In this document: positions 57,491 to 64,000 of the stretch, in pieces
Layout: every line of letters starts with the position of its first letter
Position numbering within the stretch: position 1 is the first letter of the stretch
The notes under the pieces: model-generated
Seen by the model: only the letters and a program-made list of their open reading frames with translations
Database searches by the model: none
Told to the model about the DNA's origin: nothing
Source of the DNA: Ramlibacter sp.
Lineage (GTDB): Bacteria; Pseudomonadota; Gammaproteobacteria; Burkholderiales; Burkholderiaceae_C
Direction of reading: 5' to 3'
Length of the DNA stretch: 64,000 nucleotides
Assembly: GCA_030695945.1 (NCBI GenBank)
Contig: JAUYOG010000064.1
Span: 1-64,000, forward strand
Program-made: the position numbers and the translations under genes

Positions 57491-58023
57491 TGAGCGAAGA
57501 CAACAAGCCCGTCCCCGAGCGCACGCCTCGGCAGAGCCGCACCGGCCCGACTTCCACCGGCGCCCGCAAGGCCTCGGCCAAGTCGGCGCGCAGCCGGGCG
57601 CGTGAGTTCGCGCTGCAGGCCCTCTACCAGCACCTGGTCGGCCACAACGACGCCCAGTCCATCGACGTGTTCACGCGCGACCTGGCCGGCTTCCACAAGG
57701 CCGATTCGGTCCATTACGACGCGCTGCTGCATGGCTGCGTGAAGGAGGCGGAGGCACTCGATGCGCTGATCGTGCCGCTGCTGGACCGCAAGCTGGCCGA
57801 GATCTCGCCCATCGAGCACGCGATCATGTGGATAGGCGCGTACGAGTTCCAGCACTGCCTGGACGTCCCCTGGCGCGTCGTGCTGAACGAGTGCATCGAG
57901 CTGGCCAAGGAGTTCGGCGGCACCGACGGCCACAAGTACGTCAACGCCGTGCTCAACGGCATCGCGCCCCGGCTGCGTGCGGCGGAGGTGGAGGCGGACA
58001 AGGCCTCCGGGAAAGCGAGATGA
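57490..58023 (+). CDS. nusB: Transcription antitermination factor NusB
   Basis: A 177-residue NusB. A basic, disordered N-terminal tail of about 30 residues is followed by the RNA-binding helical core ([55 protein letters not shown]). It acts with NusA/E/G in rRNA antitermination. Overlaps the aminotransferase gene by 4 bp. Confidence 0.95.
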   Translation: MSEDNKPVPERTPRQSRTGPTSTGARKASAKSARSRAREFALQALYQHLVGHNDAQSIDVFTRDLAGFHKADSVHYDALLHGCVKEAEALDALIVPLLDRKLAEISPIEHAIMWIGAYEFQHCLDVPWRVVLNECIELAKEFGGTDGHKYVNAVLNGIAPRLRAAEVEADKASGKAR

Positions 58024-59216
58024 GCCGCACGATGCGCATCGCCAGCCTGATCGACAGGATCGAGCCCTTCTACGTGATGGAAGTGGCGAAGGCGGCATCG
58101 AAACTCGCACGCGAGGTGGCCCACACCGACCGGCCGATGATCTTCCTGAACATCGGCGAGCCGGATTTCACGGCGCCGCCGCTGGTGCAGGAAGCCGCGG
58201 CCCGCGCCATCCGCGACGGCAAGACCCAGTACACGCAGGCCACCGGGCTGGAGCCGCTGCGCGAGCGCATCAGCCACTGGTACATGCAGCGCTTCGGCGT
58301 GAACGTTCCGCCCGGCCGGATCGTCATCACGGCCGGCGCTTCGGCGGCCCTGCAGCTGGCCTGCCTGACGCTGATCGAGGCGGGCGAGCAGATCCTGATG
58401 CCCGACCCGAGCTATCCCTGCAACTGCCACTTCGTCACGGTGGCGCACGGCGAACCGGTGCGCCTGCCCGCCACGGCGACCGAGCGCTTCCAGCTCACGG
58501 CAGGCAAGATCGAGGAGCACTGGGGGCCGAAGTCGCGCGGCGTCCTCCTGGCGTCGCCTTCCAACCCCACGGGCACGTCGATCCACCCCGACGAGCTGCG
58601 CCGCATCCACGACTTCGTGGGCGGCAAGGGCGGCATCACCCTGCTCGACGAAATCTACCTGGGCCTGAGTTACGACGAGACGTTCGGGCACACGGGCCTG
58701 GCAATCGACGACCAGGTGATCAGCATCAACAGCTTTTCCAAGTACTTCAACATGACGGGGTGGCGCCTGGGCTGGATCGTCGCGCCGGAACCGGTCGTGC
58801 ATGCCGTCGAAAAGCTGGCGCAGAACCTCTTCATCTGCCCGAGCGCGGTCGCGCAGCACGCGGCCCTCGCCTGCTTCGAGCCGGAAAGCCTGGCCGAATA
58901 CGAGCGCCGCCGCGCGGAATTCAAGGCGCGCCGCGACTGGTTCATCCCGCAGCTCGAATCCATCGGGCTGCCGGTGCCGGTGGTGCCGGACGGCGCCTTC
59001 TACGCCTGGGCGGACTGCTCCGACGCCTGCCGCCGGCTGGGCGTGAAGGACAGCTGGGAATTCACTTTCGAGATCATGAAGCGCGCCCATGTGGCCGTGA
59101 CGCCGGGCCGCGACTTCGGCGTCGCGCAGACGCACAACTTCATCCGCTTTTCGACGGCCAGCTCCATGGAACACCTGCAGGAGGCCGTGGCGCGGCTGCG
59201 GGCAGTCCTCGCATGA
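58020..59216 (+). CDS. Class I PLP-dependent aminotransferase
   Basis: A 398-residue fold-type I enzyme with NIGEPDF, SNPTG ([10 protein letters not shown]), [11 protein letters not shown] and Schiff-base Lys in [16 protein letters not shown]. It is related to the aspartate/alanine aminotransferase family; the donor and acceptor are not clear. It starts in the nusB stop (ATGA) and ends in the ybgC start (ATGA), so it is part of the same translation-coupled run. Confidence 0.92.
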   Translation: MSRTMRIASLIDRIEPFYVMEVAKAASKLAREVAHTDRPMIFLNIGEPDFTAPPLVQEAAARAIRDGKTQYTQATGLEPLRERISHWYMQRFGVNVPPGRIVITAGASAALQLACLTLIEAGEQILMPDPSYPCNCHFVTVAHGEPVRLPATATERFQLTAGKIEEHWGPKSRGVLLASPSNPTGTSIHPDELRRIHDFVGGKGGITLLDEIYLGLSYDETFGHTGLAIDDQVISINSFSKYFNMTGWRLGWIVAPEPVVHAVEKLAQNLFICPSAVAQHAALACFEPESLAEYERRRAEFKARRDWFIPQLESIGLPVPVVPDGAFYAWADCSDACRRLGVKDSWEFTFEIMKRAHVAVTPGRDFGVAQTHNFIRFSTASSMEHLQEAVARLRAVLA

Positions 59217-59701
59217 AGGTTTTCTCCTGGCCCGTCCGCGTCTACTGGGAGGACACCGATGCCGGCGGCATCGTCTTCTACGCCAACTACCTGAAGTTCT
59301 TCGAACGGGCCCGCACCGAGTGGCTGCGCTCGCTCGGCATCGAGCAAAGCCGCCTGCGCGAGACCACTGGCGGCATCTTCGTCGTGGGCCAAACCTCGGT
59401 GCGCTTTCACCGCGCGGCCCGGCTGGACGATGAACTTCTTGTTACGGCCGCCGCCCAGGAAACGGGCCGCGCGTCTCTCATAATTGCCCAGCAGGCTTTT
59501 TTGAAGAGCAGCCAGGAGCCGTTGAGCGCCGCCGGGCCGCCCCAAGGCGCGAAGGCCCCCTCGGGGGGCAGCGCAGCGGCCTTGGCCGCAAGCGTGGGGG
59601 CCACACTCTGCGAAGGAACGATCCGCATCGGCTGGGTCGAGGCTGCTACCCTGAAGCCTGCGAGAATCCCGCCCATCATCCTGGAAGCCCTCAAACAATG
59701 A
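59213..59701 (+). CDS. ybgC: Acyl-CoA thioesterase YbgC (Tol-Pal associated) with an in-frame repeat insertion
   Basis: A hotdog thioesterase with catalytic-Asp motif YWEDTDAGGIVFYANYLKFF (11-30) and FVVGQTSVRFHRAARLDD. At 162 residues it is longer than the usual ~135. The extra 28 residues (codons at 59525-59608, Ala/Gly/Pro-rich) sit exactly between conserved QAFLKSSQEPL and CEGTIRIGWVEA and are encoded by a dispersed palindromic repeat. Removing them gives a normal-length protein. The gene is upstream of tolQRA, as in most proteobacteria, with 4-bp overlaps at both ends. Whether the insertion is tolerated in a surface loop is unknown. Confidence 0.93.
   Translation: MKVFSWPVRVYWEDTDAGGIVFYANYLKFFERARTEWLRSLGIEQSRLRETTGGIFVVGQTSVRFHRAARLDDELLVTAAAQETGRASLIIAQQAFLKSSQEPLSAAGPPQGAKAPSGGSAAALAASVGATLCEGTIRIGWVEAATLKPARIPPIILEALKQ
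59525..59608 (+). repeat. Palindromic repeat inserted in frame inside ybgC
   Basis: The segment contains GAAGGCCCCCTCGGGGGGCAGCG and ends AGCGTGGGGGCCACACTC; it aligns with the intergenic copy at 15444-15511 from GCCGCCG to GTGGGGGC. Its length, 84 bases, is a multiple of three and it has no stop in the frame used. Confidence 0.75.
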
Positions 59702-60393
59702 ACCAACCCGACCTGTCGATCCTCCAGCTGGTGCTCAACGCCAGCTGGGTGGTGCAGCTCGTCATGCTTCTGCTGGTTGCGGTGTCGATCGCCAGCTGGG
59801 CGGCGATATTCCGCAAGCTGTTCGCGCTGAACCGAGTGAATACGCTCAACGACGACTTCGAAAAGGACTTCTGGTCCGGCACCAGCCTCAACGACCTGTT
59901 CGCCGCGGCCGCCCAGAACGCCAAGCTCGCCGGCCCCATGGAACGCATCTTCGCCTCCGGCATGCGCGAATACCAGAAGCTGCGCGAGCGCCGCGTCAGT
60001 GACGCCAGCGCCCTGCTCGACGGGGCGCGCCGCGCCATGCGCGCCAGCTACCAGCGCGAGCTGGATGCCGTCGAAACCAACCTGTCCTTCCTGGCGTCGG
60101 TCGGTTCGGTGTCGCCCTATGTCGGCCTGTTCGGCACCGTGTGGGGCATCATGCACGCCTTCACCGGCCTGGCCAGCCTGCAGACCGTGACGCTCGCTTC
60201 CGTCGCCCCCGGTATCGCCGAGGCGCTGGTGGCCACGGCCATCGGCCTGTTCGCCGCCATCCCCGCCGTGGTCGCCTACAACCGCTTCGCGCGCGACATC
60301 GACCGGGTCGCGATCAAGCTGGAGACCTTCATCGAGGAGTTCTCCAACATCCTGCAGCGCAACCTGGGCGCCCACTCCGCCTCGGGCCACTGA
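59698..60393 (+). CDS. tolQ: Tol-Pal system proton channel subunit TolQ
   Basis: A 231-residue TolQ/ExbB protein with three membrane helices (about 12-35, 140-160, 172-195), the ANLSFLASVGSVSPYVGLFGTVWG-type block split as 'SVGSVSPYVGLFGTVWG' and 'APGIAEALVATAIGLFAAIP'. With TolR it uses the proton gradient to power TolA. Overlaps ybgC at ATGA. Confidence 0.96.
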   Translation: MNQPDLSILQLVLNASWVVQLVMLLLVAVSIASWAAIFRKLFALNRVNTLNDDFEKDFWSGTSLNDLFAAAAQNAKLAGPMERIFASGMREYQKLRERRVSDASALLDGARRAMRASYQRELDAVETNLSFLASVGSVSPYVGLFGTVWGIMHAFTGLASLQTVTLASVAPGIAEALVATAIGLFAAIPAVVAYNRFARDIDRVAIKLETFIEEFSNILQRNLGAHSASGH

Positions 60394-60394
60394 C

Positions 60395-60820
60395 ATGCCC
60401 GCCATGGTCCATCGCGGCCGCGGCCGCCGCACCATCAGCGAGATCAACATGGTCCCGTTCATCGACGTGATGCTGGTCCTGCTGATCATCTTCATGGTGA
60501 CGGCCCCGCTGATCGCGCCGAGCGTGATCGACCTGCCCAGCGTCGGCAAGGCGGCGCGCCCACCCGACGAGAAGGTGGAAATCGTGATCGGCAAGGATGA
60601 ATCGCTGGACCTCCGGATCAAGGACAAGACCACCCGCCTGCCCATGGACGCCATCCTGGTCGAGGTGGCGCGGGCCCAGGTCGACAAGCCGCTCGGCTCC
60701 GTCGCGGTGGTCATCAGCGCCGACCGGAACGTGAAATACGAAAACGTGGTCAAGGTGATGGACTCGCTGCAGAAGGCCGGCATCCAGCGCGTCGGCCTGT
60801 CCGTGGTCCTGGCGAAATAG
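60395..60820 (+). CDS. tolR: Tol-Pal system protein TolR
   Basis: A 141-residue ExbD/TolR protein: a basic cytoplasmic N-terminus, one helix with the proton-carrying Asp24 (VPFIDVMLVLLIIFMV) and a periplasmic domain. It starts 1 bp after the tolQ stop. Confidence 0.96.
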   Translation: MPAMVHRGRGRRTISEINMVPFIDVMLVLLIIFMVTAPLIAPSVIDLPSVGKAARPPDEKVEIVIGKDESLDLRIKDKTTRLPMDAILVEVARAQVDKPLGSVAVVISADRNVKYENVVKVMDSLQKAGIQRVGLSVVLAK

Positions 60821-60828
60821 GCGAGACC

Positions 60829-61704
60829 ATGAACGCCAGCGCCGACCGACTCGAGTTCGCGCCCCCGCCGCAGCCGGGCACTGCGCGCGCCTTCGTGCTG
60901 GCCGTCATCGCCCACGTGCTGCTGATGGTCGCCCTCACCTGGGGCATCAACTGGAACCGCGAATCCGAGAACGTGGCCGCCGAAGCCGAGCTCTGGTCGG
61001 CCGTGCCGCAGCAGGCCGCGCCCAAGCTGGTGGAGGCGCCGCCGCCCCCGCCGCCGCAGCCGGTGGAGCAGAAGAAAGTCGAGGCCCCGCCGCCGCCCGC
61101 GCCCACCGTGAAGGAGCCGGACATCGCCCAGGAGCGCGAGAAGAAGAAGCAGGAGCTCGCGAAGCAGCGCGCGGAAGAGCTGGAGCGCAACAGGAAGCTC
61201 GAGGCCAAGCGCAAGCTCGAAGAGCAAAAGCGCGAGCAGCTGGCCGCGAAGAAGGCCGCGGAGGACCGCAAGAAGCAGGAAGAGCTTGCCAAGGCAGCGA
61301 AGGAGAAAACCAGGCAGCTGGCGGACGCGAAGCGCGTCGACGCCCTGCGCCAGGAAAACCTCAAGCGCATGCAGGGCCTGGCCGGCGCAACGGGCACCCC
61401 CACCTCCACGGGCACCGCGCTGAGGTCAGCCGGCCCATCCGACAGCTACGCCGGCCGGATCAGGGCCCGCGTGCGGCCCAACATCGTCTTCACCGACGAC
61501 ATCGCCGGCAACCCGACGGCCGAGGTCGAGGTGCGCATGGCTCCCGACGGCACGATCACGAGCAGCAAGATCGTGAAGTCCAGTGGCGTGAAGTCATGGG
61601 ACAACGCCGTGCTGCGCGCGCTGGACAAGACCGAAACCCTGCCCCGCGACGCGGATGGCCGCGTCCACACGCCGCTGATCATCGAGTTCAAGCCGAAGGG
61701 TTGA
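60829..61704 (+). CDS. tolA: Tol-Pal system inner-membrane anchor TolA
   Basis: A 291-residue TolA: an N-terminal anchor helix (about 22-42), a proline-rich patch (about 65-90), a long Lys/Glu/Ala-rich coiled segment (about 95-175) and a TonB-like C-terminal domain (about 200-291). It links the inner-membrane motor to Pal and the outer membrane in cell division and barrier function. It ends 3 bp before the dnaE stop on the other strand, with no terminator between. Confidence 0.95.
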   Translation: MNASADRLEFAPPPQPGTARAFVLAVIAHVLLMVALTWGINWNRESENVAAEAELWSAVPQQAAPKLVEAPPPPPPQPVEQKKVEAPPPPAPTVKEPDIAQEREKKKQELAKQRAEELERNRKLEAKRKLEEQKREQLAAKKAAEDRKKQEELAKAAKEKTRQLADAKRVDALRQENLKRMQGLAGATGTPTSTGTALRSAGPSDSYAGRIRARVRPNIVFTDDIAGNPTAEVEVRMAPDGTITSSKIVKSSGVKSWDNAVLRALDKTETLPRDADGRVHTPLIIEFKPKG

Positions 61705-61707
61705 ACC

Positions 61708-64000
61708 TCACTCGTAGACGATCTGCGCCTGCCCCTGGTCGGCCTGCGCCATCCAGCTCGCCAGCGCGGCGTCGCTGGGAAAGAACTTCGCTTCCTCGCC
61801 CAGCTGCAATTCGGCCACCGCCTCCTCGCGCTTCACCGCCAGCCGGACGCCGAGGCCGCGCACCAGCTCACCCTGCTCCGACATCTCACGCCGGGGCGGA
61901 AAATCACGCACCAGGCGGCGGATGTCGGGTGCCTTGCCGTTGACGGCCACGCGCAGGAACTTGCCGAACCGGCAGCGCGCCGTGGCGAGGTCCCACACCT
62001 GGTTCACGCTCAGGCGGAAGCCACCCGTGAAGCGGTCGGGCTGCAGCCGCGCCATCACGACGATCAGCTCGTCGTCCTTGAGCAGGTTGCGGTGGGCATT
62101 GATCACGCTCTCGTCCGCCGTCGCCTCGATCGTGCCGCTCTTGTCGTCGAGCTTGAACAGCGCGAGCTTGCCGCGCTGGCCGTTGATCACGCGGAAATCG
62201 CCCACGATGCCGGCCAGCAACTGCGGCTCGCGGCTGTCGATGAGGTCCTCGACCTGGCGCTTGACGAAGCGCCGCACCTCGTGCGCGACCTCGTCGAAAA
62301 GGTGGCCCGAGAGGTAGAAGCCGATCGCCGTCTTCTCGAAGGTCAGGCGCTCCTTCACGCCCCAGGGCGTCGCCTCGACCAGCGGCGGCTCCTGCGTGCT
62401 GGCCGCATGCGAGTCGCCCATGTCGAACAGGCCGCCCTGGTTGGCGTTGGCCGCGGTGGCGTTCGCGAAGTCGAAGGCGCGGTCTACCGATGCGATGAGC
62501 GACGCCCGGTTGAGCTGCAGCGAATCGAAGGCGCCGGCCTTGATCAGCGCCTCCAACGTCCGCTTGTTGATGCGGGTGCGGTCGACCCGGACGCAGAAGT
62601 CATAGAGGCTGGTGAAGGCGCCGCCCTCTTCCCGGGCCTTGACGATGGCGTCGATCGCCTGGTGGCCGGTGCCTTTCACGGCGCCGAGGCCGTAGCGGAT
62701 CACCTTGCCCGAAATCGGCTCGAACCGGTACACGCCGCGGTTGACGTCCGGCGGCTCGAACGTCAACCCGAAATTCTTCTGCGCGTCCTCGAACAGGGCC
62801 TTGAGCTTGTCCGTGTCGTCCATTTCCACGGTCATGTTGGCGCAGTAGAACTCCGCCGTGTAGTGCACCTTGCACCAGCCCGTGTGGTACGCCAGCAGCG
62901 AGTAGGCGGCGGCGTGCGACTTGTTGAAGCCGTAGCCCGCGAACTTCTCCATCAGGTCGAAAATCTCGTCGGCCTTTTCCTCGCCGATCCCCTTCTTCGC
63001 GCCGCCGTCGCGGAAGATCTGCCGGTGTTCGGCCATTTCCTCGGCCTTCTTCTTGCCCATGGCGCGGCGCAGCAGGTCGGCGCCGCCGAGCGAGTAGCCC
63101 CCCAGCAGCTGGGCGGCCTGCATCACCTGCTCCTGGTACACCATGATTCCGTACGTCTCGGACAGCACGGGTTCCAGCAGCGGGTGCGGGTAGTGCACTT
63201 CCTCGCGCCCGTTCTTGCGCGCGCAGAAGCTCGGGATGTTCTCCATCGGGCCCGGCCGGAACATGGCGTTCAGCGCGATCAGGTCTTCCAGCCGCGACGG
63301 CCGCGCGTCGCGCAGCATGCCCTGCATGCCGCGGCTTTCGAACTGGAACACGGCCTCGGTCTTGCCGTCGGCAAACAGCCGGTACGTGTGCGGGTCGTCG
63401 AGCGGGATATTCTCGAACGCGAAGCCTTCCTGGCCGGGGTGGCGCTCGCGGATGAAATCCTTGGCGATCTCCAGGATCGTCAGCGTGGCCAGGCCCAGAA
63501 AGTCGAACTTCACCAGGCCGGCGGCCTCCACGTCGTCCTTGTCGTACTGGCTTACGGCCGAATCGCTGCCCGGCTGCTGGTACAGCGGCGTGAAGTCGGT
63601 GAGCTTGCCTGGAGCGATCAACACGCCGCCCGCGTGCATGCCGACGTTGCGCGTGAGGCCCTCGAGCTTTTGCGCGAGGCCCAGCAGCGTCTTGACTTCG
63701 TCCTCCCTGGCCAGGCGCTCCGCGAGCAGCGGCTCGACCTCGAGCGCGCCCGCGATCGTGATGTGCTGGCCCGGCTTGTTGGGGATCAGCTTGCTGATGC
63801 CGTCGCAGAACGTGTAGCTCATATCCAGCACCCGGCCCACGTCGCGAATGGCCGCGCGCGCCGCCATGGTGCCGAAAGTCGCGATCTGGCTCACGGCGTC
63901 CTTGCCGTACTTGTCCTTCACGTAGTCGATGACGCGGTCGCGGTTGGACTGGCAGAAGTCGATGTCGAAGTCGGGCATCGACACCCGCTCGGGGTTCAGG
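61708..64000 (-). CDS. dnaE: DNA polymerase III alpha subunit (5' part beyond the window)
   Basis: The C-terminal two thirds (about 764 residues) of the replicative polymerase. The frame is open to the window edge and the upstream portion (PHP domain and first palm part) is outside. The catalytic Asp pair is in MPDFDIDFC near the right edge, followed by GTMAARAAIRDVGRVL and GMHAGGVLIAPGKL. The fingers (FNKSHAAAYSLLAYHTGW), the HhH region, an OB-fold (LAGIVGDFRVINGQRGKLA) and the tau-binding end follow. It is the main replicase subunit. An apparent internal start at 63984 is only an artefact of the edge. Confidence 0.97.
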   Translation of the reverse strand, partial: LNPERVSMPDFDIDFCQSNRDRVIDYVKDKYGKDAVSQIATFGTMAARAAIRDVGRVLDMSYTFCDGISKLIPNKPGQHITIAGALEVEPLLAERLAREDEVKTLLGLAQKLEGLTRNVGMHAGGVLIAPGKLTDFTPLYQQPGSDSAVSQYDKDDVEAAGLVKFDFLGLATLTILEIAKDFIRERHPGQEGFAFENIPLDDPHTYRLFADGKTEAVFQFESRGMQGMLRDARPSRLEDLIALNAMFRPGPMENIPSFCARKNGREEVHYPHPLLEPVLSETYGIMVYQEQVMQAAQLLGGYSLGGADLLRRAMGKKKAEEMAEHRQIFRDGGAKKGIGEEKADEIFDLMEKFAGYGFNKSHAAAYSLLAYHTGWCKVHYTAEFYCANMTVEMDDTDKLKALFEDAQKNFGLTFEPPDVNRGVYRFEPISGKVIRYGLGAVKGTGHQAIDAIVKAREEGGAFTSLYDFCVRVDRTRINKRTLEALIKAGAFDSLQLNRASLIASVDRAFDFANATAANANQGGLFDMGDSHAASTQEPPLVEATPWGVKERLTFEKTAIGFYLSGHLFDEVAHEVRRFVKRQVEDLIDSREPQLLAGIVGDFRVINGQRGKLALFKLDDKSGTIEATADESVINAHRNLLKDDELIVVMARLQPDRFTGGFRLSVNQVWDLATARCRFGKFLRVAVNGKAPDIRRLVRDFPPRREMSEQGELVRGLGVRLAVKREEAVAELQLGEEAKFFPSDAALASWMAQADQGQAQIVYE

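Noticed and set aside
61700-61712. A terminator between tolA and dnaE
   Set aside because: Only 3 bp separate the two stops and no hairpin plus T-run was found; termination must lie inside the opposite gene or be factor-dependent.

Overview
The window is high-GC bacterial chromosome, very probably from a member of the Comamonadaceae (Burkholderiales; Ramlibacter/Variovorax-like). The basis is codon usage, the housekeeping gene order (glyA-nrdR-minor pilins-ribDE-ribB/BA-ribH-nusB; tolQRA), abundant tricarboxylate (Tct/Bug) and branched-chain-type ABC transport genes, and dispersed GC-rich palindromic repeats. No phage, insertion sequence, transposase or CRISPR array was seen.

Layout. (1) 0.3-13.6 kb, all minus strand: aapJQMP (general L-amino-acid ABC transporter), then a PAS-containing sigma54 activator, then an ABC operon of the branched-chain type (livK-G-F-H-M) that ends in a lipoprotein carboxylesterase and an alpha/beta hydrolase. 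A near-perfect -24/-12 promoter, an IHF-like site and a palindromic activator site lie in front of livK, so this looks like an inducible uptake-plus-ester-hydrolysis unit. (2) 13.7-19.7 kb: tctCBA (minus) opposite tctDE-hslR (plus), with a fossil fragment of a second tctC beside tctA. (3) 19.7-28.3 kb: an amino-acid or amine utilisation cluster comprising a class III aminotransferase, TAXI-TRAP binding protein, fused TRAP permease and Asp/Glu-racemase-like enzyme on minus, a DadA-like FAD oxidoreductase on plus, and a LysR regulator whose apparent divergent target is reduced to a stub. (4) 28.2-43.2 kb: secreted M36-type metallopeptidase, tRNA-Ser(GCU), lysC, tilS, a TonB-like protein, accA, alkA-like glycosylase, cysS, TPR protein, two cyclophilins, lpxH, mtfA-like peptidase and a large DUF349 protein. 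(5) 43.2-47 kb: a gene-free kilobase, a lytic transglycosylase, and a ZTP riboswitch in front of glyA-nrdR. (6) 46.9-54 kb: minor pilin/PilY1 operon (minus). (7) 54.1-61.7 kb: a tightly packed plus-strand run ribD-ribE-ribB(A)-ribH-nusB-aminotransferase-ybgC-tolQRA, ending tail to tail with dnaE, which runs off the right edge.

Many genes are joined by 1-4 bp stop/start overlaps (ATGA, GTGA, TTGA, TGATG), indicating translational coupling. The items most worth a second look are the sigma54 control region at 7.88-8.01 kb with its transporter/esterase operon, a palindromic repeat inserted in frame inside ybgC, two decayed gene remnants (tctC; the LysR target), two complex nested palindromes (99-201 and 19.7-20.0 kb), and the structured gene-free region before the lytic transglycosylase.
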